Part shown: piece by piece, positions 24,149 to 26,146 of the stretch | How the letters are laid out: every line of letters starts with the position of its first letter | How positions within the stretch are numbered: the first letter of the stretch is position 1 | Assembly: GCA_022539475.1 (NCBI GenBank) | Contig: VCMS01000468.1 | Span: forward strand, 1-26,146 | Length of the DNA stretch: 26,146 nt | DNA from: Gracilaria domingensis | Lineage: Eukaryota > Rhodophyta > Florideophyceae > Gracilariales > Gracilariaceae | Direction of reading: 5' to 3' | Notes under the pieces: generated by a model | Database searches by the model: none | Told to the model about the DNA's origin: nothing | The model's input: the letters and a program-made list of their open reading frames with translations, nothing else | Made by a program: the position numbers and the translations under genes

Positions 24149-25843
24149 CTACAACGCGCCGATCACGCACTCGCCCCGCGGCATCCATCGGCTCAGTCTG
24201 CTGCCATCTTCCAGCATCAGGCTCAGCTGCTCCACGGGCCATCGCCAAACTTTGTACATGCAGCGAACGGGCGCCAAAAGCGACATGTGCGCCACCTTCG
24301 GCTCAACTGCTGTTGTGTAAGTCGATGTCACGAATCCATTCACCACGATGCTTCCGCTTTCCGTTTGTGGATTATACAAACCTTCTTCATACACCCTTTC
24401 AATTCTCACCACCGTCCCGTCTTCCGAGCCGTCAGCCATGCGCAGCACATCCCCGACCACCACCGCAGACGCAGCCGTCAAATCCCCGCTCTGTTTGTAC
24501 ACATAATGCCCCTCGGACACAGTGAGCTCTCGTCCGCTGCTCACCACCATTCTCACAAACTCGAATCTTCCAACTCTCCGCCGATGTGTGAACAGAATCA
24601 CAGCCGACAATCCCTCAGCCGTCTCCACCCGATCCCCAAGCTCGATATCACGCATTTCCAGATCACCTCGTTCCGATCGCGCAACAGCAGAAGCCGGGAA
24701 ACATGCTGAGCCATCATCTTCTTCCGACGTGGCATCCACACCTTCTTCGGCGGAAATTCCGCCAACCGCGCCTGGTGGCACCGCACTCACCACAGGAACA
24801 ACGCTGGTGAACGGAGAGAACGACGGCACCGGGGATGCAACGCCGCTGGGTGACGCCACAAGAGTGCCAAAGTCGCTGGGGGATGGCGCTACAGGCGCTA
24901 CTACGGATGCTACGCTTGGCGCGGGACTGGCACTCGGCAAAGCTGACGCGCTTGGGCTTGCACTCGGGTCGGGACTCGGGTCAGCCGATGGTGGTGCCGC
25001 ACCAGATGCGGCATCACTTCCATCCGTATCATCACCAGCACCGTCGGTATCAGATTCCCCCTCGTCCTCCCCGTCGTCGGCGTCATCACCATCAGATGGC
25101 GGTTGGTTGACAGGTGTGAGTGCGACCGCTCCAGCAGTTGTGAGCTGTGACGTTGTCTCAGTACCATTGGAGAATATGGTGAGCAGAGTGACATCCTGGT
25201 CCGGATTGGTACTCTTGTCGACAAGTAAACAGATTTGGTTCTGAGGCGCCACCACAAGCAAAGCACGGAGATCCGGTGGAACGGTGACGCGATTGCTTGA
25301 ATCCGATCTTCTGAAAGTAATCTTATAATCGCTGTCTTCTCGAATGATGAAGTAGATGGTTTCTGTCGGGTAAGAAATGGATCCACAAGTACGGGTTCCA
25401 CTATGCCAACCGACCAGCAAATCATCTGTGACTGGACTGTTGATCAAAGCTTCTGCGTTTCCATTTTGGCTAATGGCATCTCGAAATGCCTGCAGTTGAA
25501 GAGCTTCTAACAAGCCTGGTTCGTTCACTGTGAGTTCTGTGACAAAATTAAGAGGCCCGTCACCAGAGCATTCTGAATCTCCTTCCACGATATCTTCCAC
25601 TGGCAATATCGGGAACTGACGTTCATCGTTAGTGAATTCACCAAAAGTTACGGACGTTGGGCACGAATCTGTCACCGTGTATACCAGGTTGAACGTGGTG
25701 GTGATGTCATCGTAAGTAGCGACGCGAGAGGCGACAGGGAGTGCTGTACGAGCATTTGAGAGCGATGGGGCGCACGATGCAGGGGGTGCAAGAGCACAGC
25801 CAAGCACGAAAACAAGAAGTAGCCACGGGGGAAGCACACCCAT
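24149..25843 (-). CDS. Secreted hedgehog-type Hint-domain protein with unrecognised N-terminal domain
   Basis: The product is 564 residues. MGVLPPWLLLVFVLGCALAP forms a signal peptide (about 1-25). Residues 30 to about 250 are a strand-rich domain with several Cys, which I do not recognise. Then come an acidic Asp/Glu/Gly linker (about 257-295), a Ser/Pro/Ala-rich stretch (about 290-360), and a Hint domain from C381 (SACFPASAVARSERG, the CFP start typical of hedgehog autoprocessing domains) through ELTVSEGHYVY (His in the position of the T-x-x-H histidine, with Ser for Thr) to IVVNGFVTSTYT. The C-terminal about 36 residues contain MYKVWRWPVEQL. Hint domains of hedgehog type cleave before the Cys through a thioester, so the likely outcome is release or lipid tagging of the N-terminal domain. 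ATG 25843 is chosen because TATAAAAG lies 101 bp upstream, within the longer open frame. Confidence 0.85.
   Translation of the reverse strand: MGVLPPWLLLVFVLGCALAPPASCAPSLSNARTALPVASRVATYDDITTTFNLVYTVTDSCPTSVTFGEFTNDERQFPILPVEDIVEGDSECSGDGPLNFVTELTVNEPGLLEALQLQAFRDAISQNGNAEALINSPVTDDLLVGWHSGTRTCGSISYPTETIYFIIREDSDYKITFRRSDSSNRVTVPPDLRALLVVAPQNQICLLVDKSTNPDQDVTLLTIFSNGTETTSQLTTAGAVALTPVNQPPSDGDDADDGEDEGESDTDGAGDDTDGSDAASGAAPPSADPSPDPSASPSASALPSASPAPSVASVVAPVAPSPSDFGTLVASPSGVASPVPSFSPFTSVVPVVSAVPPGAVGGISAEEGVDATSEEDDGSACFPASAVARSERGDLEMRDIELGDRVETAEGLSAVILFTHRRRVGRFEFVRMVVSSGRELTVSEGHYVYKQSGDLTAASAVVVGDVLRMADGSEDGTVVRIERVYEEGLYNPQTESGSIVVNGFVTSTYTTAVEPKVAHMSLLAPVRCMYKVWRWPVEQLSLMLEDGSRLSRWMPRGECVIGAL
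24230..24703 (-). other. Hint (hedgehog/intein) autoprocessing domain
   Basis: Residues 381 to about 535 of the secreted protein. Key elements: nucleophile C381 directly after Ala; LGDRVET, the usual GDRV turn; the GHYVY histidine block; the VGDVLRM strand; and VVNGFVTSTY near the end, equivalent to the N-G-x-x-x-S-x-Y/C block of hedgehog Hint domains. No intein C-terminal His-Asn splice pair is present, so cleavage rather than splicing is expected. Confidence 0.8.
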
Positions 25844-25943
25844 ATCGAAGCAAACACTGTTAGCAATTAGGAGCAGAAGTACGGGGAGGAGACGGTAAAC
25901 GGTGCGGTAAACAGCACACAACGAGGTCAGAAGGGAGAAACGA

Positions 25944-25951
25944 CTTTTATA
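25944..25951 (-). promoter_or_regulatory. TATA box of the Hint gene
   Basis: TATAAAAG on the minus strand, 101 bp upstream of ATG 25843. It lies inside the open frame that extends to 26029, which argues that the 62-codon N-terminal extension is not translated. Confidence 0.65.
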
Positions 25952-26083
25952 GATGGACAATATGCGGGAAGGCGACGAAGACGTCGGCGGTCCGAAGGTG
26001 GAGCGGTTTTGAAGACGGTGCGTGAGCATGGCGGAGCGAGATGATTCGGGACGTTGTAGCGATGCTGTAACGGCAAGCGCGCG

Positions 26084-26129
26084 CTGATTGGCTGTGCACG
26101 TTGCACTGTGAGACGTTGTTGCCCAATCA
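26084..26129. promoter_or_regulatory. Pair of CCAAT boxes in opposite orientation
   Basis: CTGATTGGCT (26084-26093, CCAAT on the minus strand) and CCCAATCA (26122-26129, CCAAT on the plus strand) lie about 30 bp apart, 135 bp upstream of the Hint-gene TATA box. They may serve this gene, a divergent gene beyond the window, or both. Confidence 0.5.
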
Positions 26130-26146
26130 CGTGCTGTATGACCATT

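Noticed and set aside
25844..26029. 62-codon extension of the Hint protein with a hydrophobic stretch
   Set aside because: TATAAAAG lies within it, and the downstream ATG already starts a good signal peptide. It is kept as a lesser alternative if transcription starts further upstream.
1..26146. tRNA, rRNA or CRISPR arrays
   Set aside because: No B-box with matching cloverleaf was found by eye, no rRNA-like core, and no regularly spaced direct repeats. A covariance-model search would be needed to exclude small RNA genes.

Overview
The window is eukaryotic nuclear DNA. It holds six intact-looking protein genes with long, nearly intron-free reading frames, one clear 89-bp GT-AG intron, TATA-like boxes and CCAAT boxes, and decayed transposons. 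The gene set is a SIN3 co-repressor, a CRIB-containing STE20/PAK kinase, a secreted protein with a hedgehog-type Hint domain, a GT61-family glycosyltransferase, an OFA/MCT-like MFS transporter and a membrane PDI-like thioredoxin. Together with compact spacing and few introns this would fit a red alga. That is an inference; nothing in the window proves the lineage.

Layout. 1-7.1 kb is transposon graveyard. A broken Ty3/Gypsy (chromovirus-type) pol 3' end runs on the plus strand (1-1624). A decayed, unrecognised gag-like gene with an Arg-Gly-rich tail lies on the minus strand (4277-1922). Then come about 1.5 kb of non-coding sequence and a hAT-type transposase pseudogene on the minus strand (about 7070-5821). 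The first 5.6 kb is strongly enriched in the hexamer CGTACG, which sets it apart from the rest. 7.1-26.1 kb is host gene space: GT61 (+, 7979-9337) converges on the MFS gene (-, 11220-9745); about 3 kb without a supported gene follows; SIN3 (-, 20034-14185) shares a very GC-rich bidirectional promoter with the PDI-like gene (+, 20576-21342); the PAK kinase (-, 23684-21618) converges on the PDI-like gene; the Hint gene (-, 25843-24149) lies upstream of the kinase on the same strand.

Functional picture. The intact genes do not form an obvious pathway. Four encode secretory-pathway or membrane products (GT61, MFS, PDI-like, Hint); two are regulatory (SIN3 in chromatin, PAK in Rho-type GTPase signalling). 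Shared cis features are more striking than shared function. All four minus-strand genes have a T-N-N-AAAAG box 100-200 bp upstream of the chosen ATG. Three of them (MFS, SIN3, PAK) also carry a long C-rich, G-quadruplex-capable tract just before the ATG.

The most interesting leads are the Hint protein with an unrecognised secreted N-terminal domain, the antisense gag-like gene beside a Ty3 pol, the C-rich leader and core-promoter pattern, the CGTACG-marked transposon block, and the intron that splits the CxxC active site of the PDI-like gene.
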